This document shows positions 1-8,390 of a stretch of 43,912 bases of DNA, piece by piece. A model generated the notes under the pieces. That model was given only the letters and a program-made list of their open reading frames with translations, ran no database searches and was not told where the DNA came from. Source of the stretch: Chitinophaga pinensis (lineage in GTDB: Bacteria; Bacteroidota; Bacteroidia; Chitinophagales; Chitinophagaceae); contig CAMBDE010000009.1 of assembly GCA_945865295.1 (NCBI GenBank), positions 1-43,912 of the forward strand, in the 5' to 3' direction. The position numbers were made by a program, and so were the translations under genes. The number at the start of each line of letters is the position of its first letter. Within the stretch, counting starts at the first letter, position 1.

Positions 1-21
1 TGCCACCCTTAAAAGGAACAC

Positions 22-95
22 TCCTCCTTAGCTCAGTTGGTTAGAGCACATCACTGTTAATGATGGGGTCCTCCGTTCAAGTCGGAGAGGGGGAG
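22..95 (+). tRNA. tRNA-Asn (anticodon GTT)
   Basis: Cloverleaf readable by eye: acceptor TCCTCCT/AGGGGGA, anticodon arm CATCA-CTGTTAA-TGATG (GTT), T arm CTCCG-TTCAAGT-CGGAG, discriminator G; CCA not fully encoded. Confidence 0.92.
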
Positions 96-106
96 CAAGA
101 GTGCAC

Positions 107-132
107 AAGGCGACAGAAATGTCGCCTTTTTT
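107..132 (+). terminator. Rho-independent terminator after tRNA-Asn
   Basis: AAGGCGACA-GAAA-TGTCGCCTT followed by T-run. Confidence 0.85.
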
Positions 133-200
133 GTTGTCTATTAGTGAGTTAGGCTAGTTGCATCTTATTAAGAAGTTACATAACCTAAATTCTCTAACCT

Positions 201-214
201 GTCACCTATATGAC
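201..214. promoter_or_regulatory. Inverted repeat GTCA-N6-TGAC upstream of the XRE regulator
   Basis: GTCACCTATATGAC; half-site resembles the ACGTCA direct repeats at 2077-2093. Confidence 0.35.
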
Positions 215-249
215 GTGTAGAAGTCGTTTTTGCTGCCGTTTATTCCTTA

Positions 250-257
250 TACATTTG
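250..257 (+). promoter_or_regulatory. Putative Bacteroidota -7 element TACATTTG
   Basis: Matches TAnnTTTG; ends 4 nt before the ATG at 262. Confidence 0.4.
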
Positions 258-261
258 TAAA

Positions 262-1053
262 ATGAAAATAGGAGAACACATAAAAGAAATCAGAATTTCA
301 AAGGGGGTTACTCAAACCGAACTATCTGAAAAGAGTGGTATTGCGGTAAGAACCATTCAAAGGATTGAGAATAGTGAGGTAACCCCAAGTATTTACTCTC
401 TAAATGCTATCGGCGCAGCTTTAGATGTAAAATTGAATGAATTTCCAATGGGAGCTAATGATGGTAAATTTGAATTCAAAATTGTCATTTCCAACTTTAG
501 TAACCTTTTTGTTGATATAAAAACTTTAATTAAAAGAAATATGAAAACACTATTGGTGATTATAACAGTAACATTCGGATTACTATCTTTCAAAGATTTG
601 AAAACATTATTTGTTAATCTAACGGATAATTCAACTGTTTCAGTTTCAACTATCAACTGTGGCTCTAAAAATGAATGCGATATAGAACTTGTAAAAAAAG
701 ATGTTAAAGGTAAGGTTTTATGGAAGCGTATCATTGGAGGAACAAGTTATGATAAGGCAGGACAGGTGGTGAGAACTAAAAATGGCAGCTACATTGTAGT
801 TGGTTCTACAAGCTCCTTTGGAAAAGGCAACTATGATGTATTGGTTGCGAAAGTTAGTTCTAATGGAGATATTCTTTGGCAAAAAACCTATGGGGAATTC
901 TTAAATGATTATGGATTACGAATTACGGCTGTTGAAGATAATTTATACCAAATTGAAGGAACGAAACAAATTTGTGCAACATTCAATGTATCCAATGACT
1001 GCTATGACCAAGAGTGGTTATTTAAGATTGACGAAAGTGGTCTTATTAAATAA
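262..1053 (+). CDS. XRE-family HTH, transmembrane helix and beta-propeller-like C-terminal region
   Basis: N-term IKEIRISKGVTQTELSEKSGIAVRTIQRIENSEVTPS (HTH_3); hydrophobic LLVIITVTFGLLSF; C-term WKRIIGGTSYDKAGQVVRTKNGSYIVVGSTSSFGKGNYDVLVAKVSSNGDILWQKTYG resembles propeller blades. Confidence 0.8.
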   Translation: MKIGEHIKEIRISKGVTQTELSEKSGIAVRTIQRIENSEVTPSIYSLNAIGAALDVKLNEFPMGANDGKFEFKIVISNFSNLFVDIKTLIKRNMKTLLVIITVTFGLLSFKDLKTLFVNLTDNSTVSVSTINCGSKNECDIELVKKDVKGKVLWKRIIGGTSYDKAGQVVRTKNGSYIVVGSTSSFGKGNYDVLVAKVSSNGDILWQKTYGEFLNDYGLRITAVEDNLYQIEGTKQICATFNVSNDCYDQEWLFKIDESGLIK

Positions 1054-1116
1054 TTTCCTAATGGTTAAGAACTCAATCATCGCATTATAGTTGCATCTTT
1101 CGTTGAAAAGGGGAGC
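1051..1116 (+). repeat. 66-bp repeat copy R1 (tRNA-like 3' end or paralogous sRNA)
   Basis: 61/66 identical to 1961-2026 by manual alignment; ends AAGGGGAGC; followed by intrinsic terminator. Confidence 0.8.
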
Positions 1117-1125
1117 GGAAATGAT

Positions 1126-1159
1126 AAAAAGGTTATACTTTTATAGTGTAACCTTTTTT
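1126..1159 (+). terminator. Intrinsic terminator downstream of R1
   Basis: AAAAAGGTTATAC-TTTTATA-GTGTAACCTTTTT, T-rich. Confidence 0.8.
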
Positions 1160-1166
1160 ATGTTTT

Positions 1167-1274
1167 ATGGATAAGCTAGTTCAATTCCTTAAAAAGTATC
1201 GAAATGAAGTCATCGTGGGCGTACTTGTATTTCTCTTCTTGATTTTCAGTGATGTAATTAAGTCCTTCTTGTAA
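1167..1274 (+). CDS. Putative 35-aa single-transmembrane small protein (below the ORF-track cutoff)
   Basis: Translation MDKLVQFLKKYRNEVIVGVLVFLFLIFSDVIKSFL*: basic N-terminus plus hydrophobic helix. Confidence 0.35.
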   Translation: MDKLVQFLKKYRNEVIVGVLVFLFLIFSDVIKSFL

Positions 1275-1279
1275 ATTTG
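1272..1279 (+). promoter_or_regulatory. Putative -7 element TAAATTTG
   Basis: Matches TAnnTTTG, 26 nt before the ATG at 1306. Confidence 0.35.
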
Positions 1280-1305
1280 AAATAAGACTTATCTAGAAAT
1301 TAAAT

Positions 1306-1890
1306 ATGAAACTATTAGTATCTGTCTTTTTCTTATTCGTTTACTTAAACGCTAATGGTCAAGTTGGTCCAACTCGAAATTGGGTTGATTCCGAAGTTAA
1401 GCTCACGGATTCCAAAGGTAATACTGTAATGGTTACTAATAGTTTACCAAAAGGAGGAGGGGTGGTGTATCAAAATGGAAAAAAATATGGCTATGTAGTT
1501 TTTTGGGCTCGTATGTCTAATCAATCTGCAACCCCTATTGAACTAAAGCTCAAATTTCCAGATGTCATATTTTTCAAACCGCCAGAGTCTTATGTAAAAA
1601 TTGTACTTCCTAAAGAATCTATGAATATTAAAAAAGAGCAGTTGTTTGATTACGGACTGACCAATTTGCAATCGCTTTTAAATGATGAATCCAATCAATT
1701 AAGTATTCTGAAAAAAAAGATAGGACCTAAAGAAGATTATTTTTTTTATGTAACAGTTTTTATTCACATTGATTGGAGCGGGTCCGCTAGAGCCAAATTT
1801 GAATTAAAAGACAAAGAATTATTTTATAAACTTAGTGTGGGTTCAGACACTACTTTAATTACCTGTGGAAGTCTTGATTTTAAAAATTAA
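1306..1890 (+). CDS. Secreted hypothetical protein
   Basis: N-terminal signal peptide MKLLVSVFFLFVYLNANGQ; no family recognised. Confidence 0.75.
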   Translation: MKLLVSVFFLFVYLNANGQVGPTRNWVDSEVKLTDSKGNTVMVTNSLPKGGGVVYQNGKKYGYVVFWARMSNQSATPIELKLKFPDVIFFKPPESYVKIVLPKESMNIKKEQLFDYGLTNLQSLLNDESNQLSILKKKIGPKEDYFFYVTVFIHIDWSGSARAKFELKDKELFYKLSVGSDTTLITCGSLDFKN

Positions 1891-1960
1891 ATATTACGAT
1901 TTTTGCTAAAAGAAAATTAAGAAATAAACCTCCTGTAAAATTGCAGGAACTTCAACCCTT

Positions 1961-2026
1961 TAATTTCCTAATGGTTATTAACTCAATCATTGCATTATAG
2001 CTGCATCTTTCGTCGAAAAGGGGAGC
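1961..2026 (+). repeat. 66-bp repeat copy R2
   Basis: 61/66 identical to 1051-1116; also followed by an intrinsic terminator. Confidence 0.8.
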
Positions 2027-2036
2027 ACTCATAATT

Positions 2037-2066
2037 AAAGGGTTACAGAATTGTAACCCTTTTTTA
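2037..2066 (+). terminator. Intrinsic terminator downstream of R2
   Basis: AAAGGGTTACA-GAAT-TGTAACCCTTTTTT. Confidence 0.85.
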
Positions 2067-2076
2067 TTTTCTGAAT

Positions 2077-2093
2077 ACGTCATATTTACGTCA
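2077..2093. promoter_or_regulatory. Direct repeat ACGTCA-N5-ACGTCA, 11-bp period
   Basis: ACGTCATATTTACGTCA about 70 bp upstream of the 68-aa ORF. Confidence 0.3.
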
Positions 2094-2164
2094 CAAACAG
2101 CTTATAGTGGGTTTTCCTTTATATTATGTAAGCACTGTTTTCAATAATCAAGTATATTTAACAC

Positions 2165-2371
2165 ATGAAAAAAATATTAACCTTAATTGCATTTACATTT
2201 TTAGCATTCAATTCATTTGGACAGTCAATCTTAACTGATACTTCTAAATTTCATGTAAAAGTACTTTCAAACGGATATGAGGCTGTTTTACCGTTACAAT
2301 GTGTAGATGGTGAGACAATTAAAAATACTCCTATTGCATTCCTTTCTACTTTAAATACGAGAAGTGAATAA
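2165..2371 (+). pseudogene. Short exported ORF, probable 5' remnant of a longer gene
   Basis: 68 aa with signal peptide MKKILTLIAFTFLAFNSFGQ; ends inside the start of the downstream regulator. Confidence 0.4.
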
Positions 2372-2663
2372 TTATATAGCAGATTTAAATAAAGCATTTG
2401 AAAGTCGTGTTAGACTGGGTATTATGTCCATCTTGTTAGTGAATGAGGTAGTTGATTTTGGCACAATCAAAGAACAACTAGAACTGACTGATGGGAATAT
2501 GGCTAGTCATTTAGCTGCTTTAGAAAAAGCGGCATACATCACAATTACTAAAAAATTTGTCGGTAAAAAACCTAACACTACTTACTCCGTAACTGCAGAG
2601 GGCAAAAAAGCTTTTAACCTGCATATAGATGCTTTAGAAAAATTAATACAAAAAACGATTTAA
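2364..2663 (+). CDS. Winged-helix transcriptional regulator (HTH_34 / MarR-like)
   Basis: KAFESRVRLGIMSILLVNEVVDFGTIKEQLELTDGNMASHLAALEKAAYI; GTG start; paired with DUF4153 gene. Confidence 0.85.
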   Translation: MNNYIADLNKAFESRVRLGIMSILLVNEVVDFGTIKEQLELTDGNMASHLAALEKAAYITITKKFVGKKPNTTYSVTAEGKKAFNLHIDALEKLIQKTI

Positions 2664-2666
2664 AAA

Positions 2667-3911
2667 ATGGAAAACGAAATAAAAATCAATATCAATAATC
2701 CAAAACAACTTGAAAAATTGTATCGTGAACATAAAGGCGCATTTACGATTGCTTTTAACAATATCTATCAAGAAATTACTAATGAGCCCGCTGCGCAGGC
2801 TTGGAATGAAAGACTCAACTTTAAAGACGAACAGATTACTTGGGGTAGTAAAAACGAAATCATCTTTATTGTGGTAGCTGCTTTTGTAGGTGGCTTAATT
2901 GCAAAAATGCCTTCATTCTTAGGTGTAGAATACGATGTATATATGTCTAAGAATATTGGCTTCGTTGTATTCCCCATCTTAACGGCCTATTTTATTTGGA
3001 AGCAACAATTGTCAATGACTAAATTGATCCTACCACTTATCTTATTCCTTGGGTCAGCCATTTTTATAAACAGCTTGCCTTATAATGAAAAGAGCGCAAC
3101 CTTTATTTTATCTACCATCCATTTACCCATTTTTTTGTGGGCTATACTAGGCTACGCTTTTATTGGCGGTGATTTAAACAATAACCAAAAGAAAATTGCA
3201 TTTTTAAAATTCAACGGTAATTTTATTGTTATGACTGGGTTGATATTCATCTCGGGTATGTTTTTTACCGGTATCACACTAGCCCTATTTGAATTATTGA
3301 AAATGGATATCCAAACATTTTACTTCGAACAAATAGCTGTTTGGGGTTTAGCTGCTATGCCCATGCTGTCCACCTATTTAATTCAAAATAATCCTGAACT
3401 GGTCAATAAAATTTCTCCTACAATTGCTAAAATTTTTACACCGATTGTCTTTGTAACCTTGTTAGTATTTTTAATTGCATTAATCTATACGGGTAAGGAT
3501 ATATACAATGACCGTAATTTTTTATTGGTATTTAACGCAGTCCTAATTGGTGTAATGGCCATTATCTTATTCTCTTTAACTGAGGCAACAAATAATACTA
3601 GATCAAAATTTAACTTCATCATTTTATTTGGACTTGCCTTATTAGCCATCATCGCCAATGCGATTGCACTTTCTGCCATTTTATTTAGACTCTCTGAGTT
3701 TGGACTTTCACCCAACAGAATCGCAGTATTAGGAGCGAACCTATTAGTATTTATACATTTATTAATAGTATCCTATGGCTTATTCAAAAACTTGAAGGGG
3801 AAAGCTTCTATACAAGATGTAGAAGGGGATATCGCATTATTTATACCGGCCTATGCAATTTGGGCAGCTTTTGTCACTTTTGCAATGCCCTTTATCTTTC
3901 AATTTATTTAA
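2667..3911 (+). CDS. DUF4153-like multi-pass membrane protein
   Basis: Many TM helices; 3 nt after the HTH_34 gene, a common pairing. Confidence 0.8.
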   Translation: MENEIKININNPKQLEKLYREHKGAFTIAFNNIYQEITNEPAAQAWNERLNFKDEQITWGSKNEIIFIVVAAFVGGLIAKMPSFLGVEYDVYMSKNIGFVVFPILTAYFIWKQQLSMTKLILPLILFLGSAIFINSLPYNEKSATFILSTIHLPIFLWAILGYAFIGGDLNNNQKKIAFLKFNGNFIVMTGLIFISGMFFTGITLALFELLKMDIQTFYFEQIAVWGLAAMPMLSTYLIQNNPELVNKISPTIAKIFTPIVFVTLLVFLIALIYTGKDIYNDRNFLLVFNAVLIGVMAIILFSLTEATNNTRSKFNFIILFGLALLAIIANAIALSAILFRLSEFGLSPNRIAVLGANLLVFIHLLIVSYGLFKNLKGKASIQDVEGDIALFIPAYAIWAAFVTFAMPFIFQFI

Positions 3912-4786
3912 AGGATTCTTTTTCGTCTGAACCAGAGGTAAATTACAATTACAACGATTGCCATTAAGCTTAAAGCAAATACGTATCCTAATTTCCAAGT
4001 CAGCTCAGGCATAAATGAAAAGTTCATTCCATAGATACCTGCAATGAAATTAAGCGGTAGAAAAAACACAGAAAATATGGTTAATAGACGAACCACTTCA
4101 TTATTCTTTTGATCACTTAATGAAAGATAGGTATTCATCAATTGCGTAGAATTTTCTAAAGATTCCTCATTCATTGTAAGCAGATGCAGTAATTGATCTT
4201 GGAGATCTTGGTGGATATAAGAAACTTTATATTTATCCTGTGATTCTTGAACAATAGATTGCGTAATGGAGATTATTTTTTTTAATATTCTTGATTGCGA
4301 CTTAATAAAATAGAGTTCTTCAATTAATATCACTCTATAATCTTTTAAAAAGATTGTTTTTTCAATCTGTGTAATTTTATTGGATAATTCAATTGTTGGT
4401 TTTTTAAATGAATCAATCATAAAACCTACTATTCTTAAAAAAAGCTCACTTATTTTAATATGTTTTTCTTCATGGATGTTTAAAAAAGAAAAATGAGCAC
4501 GATGTATGGTGATTAATTTATCCTCGAAAATAAAGAAGGCAATTTTATTAGACATTTCACCAATCTCATCAATATTCAAATTGATATTTGAAGTGTAGGC
4601 TCTAAAAATAAAAAAATCGTGTTTATGCAATTGCTCATATTTGGGCAAATGCCCAATATCAAGCGAATCTTTCATTAAAAAGTAACTCAAATTATACTTA
4701 CTCGCAATAATTTCTAATTCTTTTTTATTTGCATCTTCAATATCAATCCAAGTAAATGAATCAAATGCTTTTTCTTTTATAATCAT
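3908..4786 (-). CDS. corA: CorA family divalent cation transporter
   Basis: C-terminal IAGIYGMNF motif followed by two TM helices. Confidence 0.88.
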   Translation of the reverse strand: MIIKEKAFDSFTWIDIEDANKKELEIIASKYNLSYFLMKDSLDIGHLPKYEQLHKHDFFIFRAYTSNINLNIDEIGEMSNKIAFFIFEDKLITIHRAHFSFLNIHEEKHIKISELFLRIVGFMIDSFKKPTIELSNKITQIEKTIFLKDYRVILIEELYFIKSQSRILKKIISITQSIVQESQDKYKVSYIHQDLQDQLLHLLTMNEESLENSTQLMNTYLSLSDQKNNEVVRLLTIFSVFFLPLNFIAGIYGMNFSFMPELTWKLGYVFALSLMAIVVIVIYLWFRRKRIL

Positions 4787-4841
4787 TTGTCAGTTATTTA
4801 TAAATATAATATAAACAGTAAGTTACCTCAATTTTTATGGA

Positions 4842-5291
4842 CTAATAGGTATCATCATTAATTTCCAACCAATAGCCATCAGGGTCTTGTAGCCAAATCT
4901 GGTGAACGCCATCTATTCGGGTGGTAACCGCATTTTTATTTCCTGCCACATCTTCATAGACCCAATTAAGCTCCTTTAATTTTTTCATAAACAGGTTAAA
5001 ATCTGGAACCGTATAACAAGTATGCTGATTTTTATAATTTTCTTTTTTAGCCGTTGCGCCCGCTATGACATGCAACATGGTATGTGTTCCTGTGCTATAC
5101 CAGATATGCTTTCCATCGTGAAATGGCTCAGGCACCGTATCTAAACCAATGATGTTACTATAAAATTGGCCTGATGCATTGATATCAATAACGAATATTG
5201 CTGTATGGTTGATATGTACTTTTGGTTTTTGTGCTTGACCTTGAAAGACAATTAATAAAAGTGGTAACAAAAAGAAAGAATTGATTTTCAT
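4842..5291 (-). CDS. VOC family (glyoxalase-like) protein with signal peptide
   Basis: INHTAIFVIDINASGQFYSNIIGLDTV ... HQIWLQDPDGYWLEIND. Confidence 0.85.
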   Translation of the reverse strand: MKINSFFLLPLLLIVFQGQAQKPKVHINHTAIFVIDINASGQFYSNIIGLDTVPEPFHDGKHIWYSTGTHTMLHVIAGATAKKENYKNQHTCYTVPDFNLFMKKLKELNWVYEDVAGNKNAVTTRIDGVHQIWLQDPDGYWLEINDDTY

Positions 5292-5411
5292 GTTATAGCG
5301 TTATATTACAATATCCTGGAACTTGGATTACTAATTCAAATATATTTAAATTAACCCTAGTTTTTCCCGATTTTATAAATCAAGTCAATTTTAACCTATT
5401 AAATTTGTATT

Positions 5412-5918
5412 ATGAGTAAGATATCAACAAACATGCGCATTTACCACAGATACCTTGGTTTCTTTTTAGCCGGTATCATGGCCATTTATTCAGTGAGTGG
5501 CATTATTATGATTTTTAGAGATACAGATTTTTTGAAAAAAGAGAATCAAAAAGTAATCACGGTGGCAACCGGTCTTGAATCACATGCAGTTGGAGCTGCT
5601 ATCAAAATCAAAAATCTTAAAATAAAGTCAGATACGCTTGATGTGGTAACTTTTGAAAATGGCACCTACAATAAAACAACTGGTGTAGCAGAGTTCAAAG
5701 TAAAGGAGTTGCCCTACTTATTAAATAAGATGACCAAGATGCATAAAGCAACCCATAAAGACCCTTTATATTATCTTAATATATTCTTCGGCGTGTCTTT
5801 GTTCTTTTTTGTCATCTCATCCTTCTACATGTTTATGCCTGGAACAACCATTTTCAAAAAAGGAATGTATTTCACTTTAGCAGGAATTGTTTTAGTGCTA
5901 GTGATGTTATTCTTTTAA
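5412..5918 (+). CDS. PepSY-like membrane protein
   Basis: MRIYHRYLGFFLAGIMAIYSVSGIIMIF TM; C-terminal TM pair. Confidence 0.65.
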   Translation: MSKISTNMRIYHRYLGFFLAGIMAIYSVSGIIMIFRDTDFLKKENQKVITVATGLESHAVGAAIKIKNLKIKSDTLDVVTFENGTYNKTTGVAEFKVKELPYLLNKMTKMHKATHKDPLYYLNIFFGVSLFFFVISSFYMFMPGTTIFKKGMYFTLAGIVLVLVMLFF

Positions 5919-7090
5919 CGAATTAAATTATCGTATAAACTATTTACAGTTTGATGCAATACTGCATTGAATCCATTGATTGTTTTAGTATCACAGCCAT
6001 TGCTAATCACTACAAAGCCAATTTTTTCTTTTGGCTCAAAAAATAGCATACTATATAACCCATAAGCCACACCTGTATGGCCAATCATCGTTTTTCCTGC
6101 TATTAATTTTGTAGTTGTTTCTAGTGCCATGCCGTATCCTTCTTCTTCAGAAATAATTTCCTGCATTTGTTGAGACAACTTTTTAGGTATGATTCTTCCT
6201 TCCTTATATTTCCCCAATTGACTATGCATAATCATATACTTGGCAAGGTCATTTGCGGATATCTTCATGCCACCTGTTGGTGAAAATATTGGGGTTGTTC
6301 TGCCCATGGTGTAGTTATTGATCTCCTCAGTTCTTGGTGCATACGCATTGGTAGATAAAGTAAAACCCTGCGTCTCTTTATTGAATTCATAAATTTTTGC
6401 AATCAACTGAGTATCTAATGCATTCACATTATAACCCCCATAAAGTCCTAGTGGTTGTAAAATTTGTTGTTGAATGTATTTGTCAAAACGAACACCTGTC
6501 ACTTTCTCTAGTATGGATCCCGCCAAATTGTAGTTTAAATTACAATACATGTAGCCTTTATCCGGTTCGTATGCATTGTAACATTTAGCAAAATTTGGAT
6601 TTGTTGCCGGATCAATGGCGTCTAAACTAAAATAACCTTCACTGTCATTGATAGAAGACCTATGAGATAAAGCCATTTTCAAGGTAATAATTGTATTCGG
6701 ATAAGCTGGATTCCTCACTTTAAAACCAACAAGTTCACTAATATCTTGGTCTAATCTTATTTTCTTTTCTGCAACCAATTGCATGATGGCGGTTGTGGTG
6801 AAGGATTTAGAGATGGATGCGATTCTAAATATGGATTGATTGTTCAAGGGCAATTGCTTTTCAACATCCTTAAAGCCAAAGGAGTGATTGTAGATGACTT
6901 TATTATTTTTTACCACCGCAACGGATAGCCCAACCACAGGGTTGGATTGCATAATGGATTGAATAGCAGCTTCTGCCTTTTCCGATTGCGCAAATGCTTG
7001 AATTAGCGTAACTAGCATAAAGCCAGTCAAAAGGGTGGTTTGAAGTATTCTTTTCATTCTTGAATTTAAGTTTATTTTTTCATATTCCAT
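5915..7090 (-). CDS. Serine hydrolase (beta-lactamase/class C-like), exported
   Basis: SxxK motif in [19 protein letters not shown]-x-[18 protein letters not shown] in GHTGVAYG. Confidence 0.88.
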   Translation of the reverse strand: MEYEKINLNSRMKRILQTTLLTGFMLVTLIQAFAQSEKAEAAIQSIMQSNPVVGLSVAVVKNNKVIYNHSFGFKDVEKQLPLNNQSIFRIASISKSFTTTAIMQLVAEKKIRLDQDISELVGFKVRNPAYPNTIITLKMALSHRSSINDSEGYFSLDAIDPATNPNFAKCYNAYEPDKGYMYCNLNYNLAGSILEKVTGVRFDKYIQQQILQPLGLYGGYNVNALDTQLIAKIYEFNKETQGFTLSTNAYAPRTEEINNYTMGRTTPIFSPTGGMKISANDLAKYMIMHSQLGKYKEGRIIPKKLSQQMQEIISEEEGYGMALETTTKLIAGKTMIGHTGVAYGLYSMLFFEPKEKIGFVVISNGCDTKTINGFNAVLHQTVNSLYDNLIR

Positions 7091-7108
7091 ATTAATCGTA
7101 ATTTTACG

Positions 7109-7447
7109 ATGAATATGGGAACCACTAAAACCAAAGACTATTCGGCTCAGGAATTAAGCATTGCAAAATATGCTAAAGCCCTATCTCATCCTGCTAGGGT
7201 GGCCATTTTGAATGTGCTACTAAAACGCCAGTCTTGTATTTGTGGTGCTATTGTAGATGAGCTGCCGCTTTCTCAAAGCACTGTATCTCAGCACTTAAAG
7301 GAATTGAAAGCAGCTGGGCTCATTAAAGGTGATATCGATGGCGTTTCTGTATGTTATTGTATTGACGAAAAAGAATGGGCGAAAGCAAAAAATCAGTTAG
7401 GGCTATTATTAGACAAATTGACCCTGTCTGCTAGCAAATGTTGTTAA
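7109..7447 (+). CDS. arsR: ArsR family metalloregulator
   Basis: [50 protein letters not shown]; precedes arsM/arsC. Confidence 0.9.
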   Translation: MNMGTTKTKDYSAQELSIAKYAKALSHPARVAILNVLLKRQSCICGAIVDELPLSQSTVSQHLKELKAAGLIKGDIDGVSVCYCIDEKEWAKAKNQLGLLLDKLTLSASKCC

Positions 7448-7478
7448 ACAAAAATTCAAAAAATTAAAAATAAAATTT

Positions 7479-8336
7479 ATGCAAACCGAAGCACAATTAA
7501 AAGAAATCGTAAGACAAAAGTACAGTGAAATTGCGCTACAAGACAAGGCCGATAATATGGCTTCTTGCTGTGGTGCTGGTGGATGTTCTACAGAAGTGTA
7601 CAATATCATGTCAGAGGATTACACAACTTTAGAAGGATACAATGCCGATGCCGATTTGGGTCTTGGTTGTGGCTTGCCAACACAGTTTGCAAGAATTAAA
7701 AAGGGGGATGTTGTAATTGACTTAGGAAGCGGTGCAGGCAATGATTGCTTCATTGCACGTCACGAGACTGGTGAAACAGGCAAAGTCATTGGTGTTGATT
7801 TTACACCTGCCATGATTGATAAAGCGAGAGCCAATGCAGAGATCAGAGGGTTTAATAATGTAGAGTTTAGACAAGGAGATATTGAGCACATGCCCATCAC
7901 AGCAAATACGGCGGATGTGGTGGTGAGTAATTGTGTGTTGAATTTGGTACCGAATAAAGACGCTGTTATCAAAGACATCCTTAGAGTACTTAAACCAGGC
8001 GGTCATTTTAGCATTTCTGATGTGGTCTTAGTAGGCGCATTACCTGAAGGTTTAAGAAAGGATGCCGAAATGTACGCTGGTTGCGTAGCTGGCGCAATTC
8101 AAAAAGAAGTTTACATGGAATTGATTCACGCAAACGGGTTTGAAAATGTAACAATTCAAAAAGAAAAACCAATCGTGATTCCTGATGATATTTTAATCAA
8201 TTATTTATCTCAAGACGAAATCAATCAATTTAAAACCGGATCAACAGGCATTTTTAGTGTCACTGTTTTTGCACAAAAACCAAGTTCAGATAAGGTGGAT
8301 GAAAAAGTTTGTGTTCCTGGAGGAGGTTGTTGTTAG
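7479..8336 (+). CDS. arsM: Arsenite methyltransferase
   Basis: SAM motif VIDLGSGAGNDCFIAR, GLGCGLP, NCVLNL, MYAGCVAGA; Cys-rich termini. Confidence 0.92.
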   Translation: MQTEAQLKEIVRQKYSEIALQDKADNMASCCGAGGCSTEVYNIMSEDYTTLEGYNADADLGLGCGLPTQFARIKKGDVVIDLGSGAGNDCFIARHETGETGKVIGVDFTPAMIDKARANAEIRGFNNVEFRQGDIEHMPITANTADVVVSNCVLNLVPNKDAVIKDILRVLKPGGHFSISDVVLVGALPEGLRKDAEMYAGCVAGAIQKEVYMELIHANGFENVTIQKEKPIVIPDDILINYLSQDEINQFKTGSTGIFSVTVFAQKPSSDKVDEKVCVPGGGCC

Positions 8337-8390
8337 TAGGTGTATTCTAAAAATTAAAAAAGGAAGCATTTTTAATTATAATCTAATTCA

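Noticed and set aside
393-734. Minus-strand 113-aa ORF inside the XRE gene
   Set aside because: Antisense to a well-supported coding region, no recognisable domain.
1-2400. Integrative element at tRNA-Asn
   Set aside because: No integrase, transposase or clear att duplication of the tRNA 3' end is visible in the window; only suggestive repeats, so not called a mobile element.
7722-8006. Minus-strand ORFs (94 and 72 aa) inside arsM
   Set aside because: Antisense shadow ORFs over a conserved enzyme.
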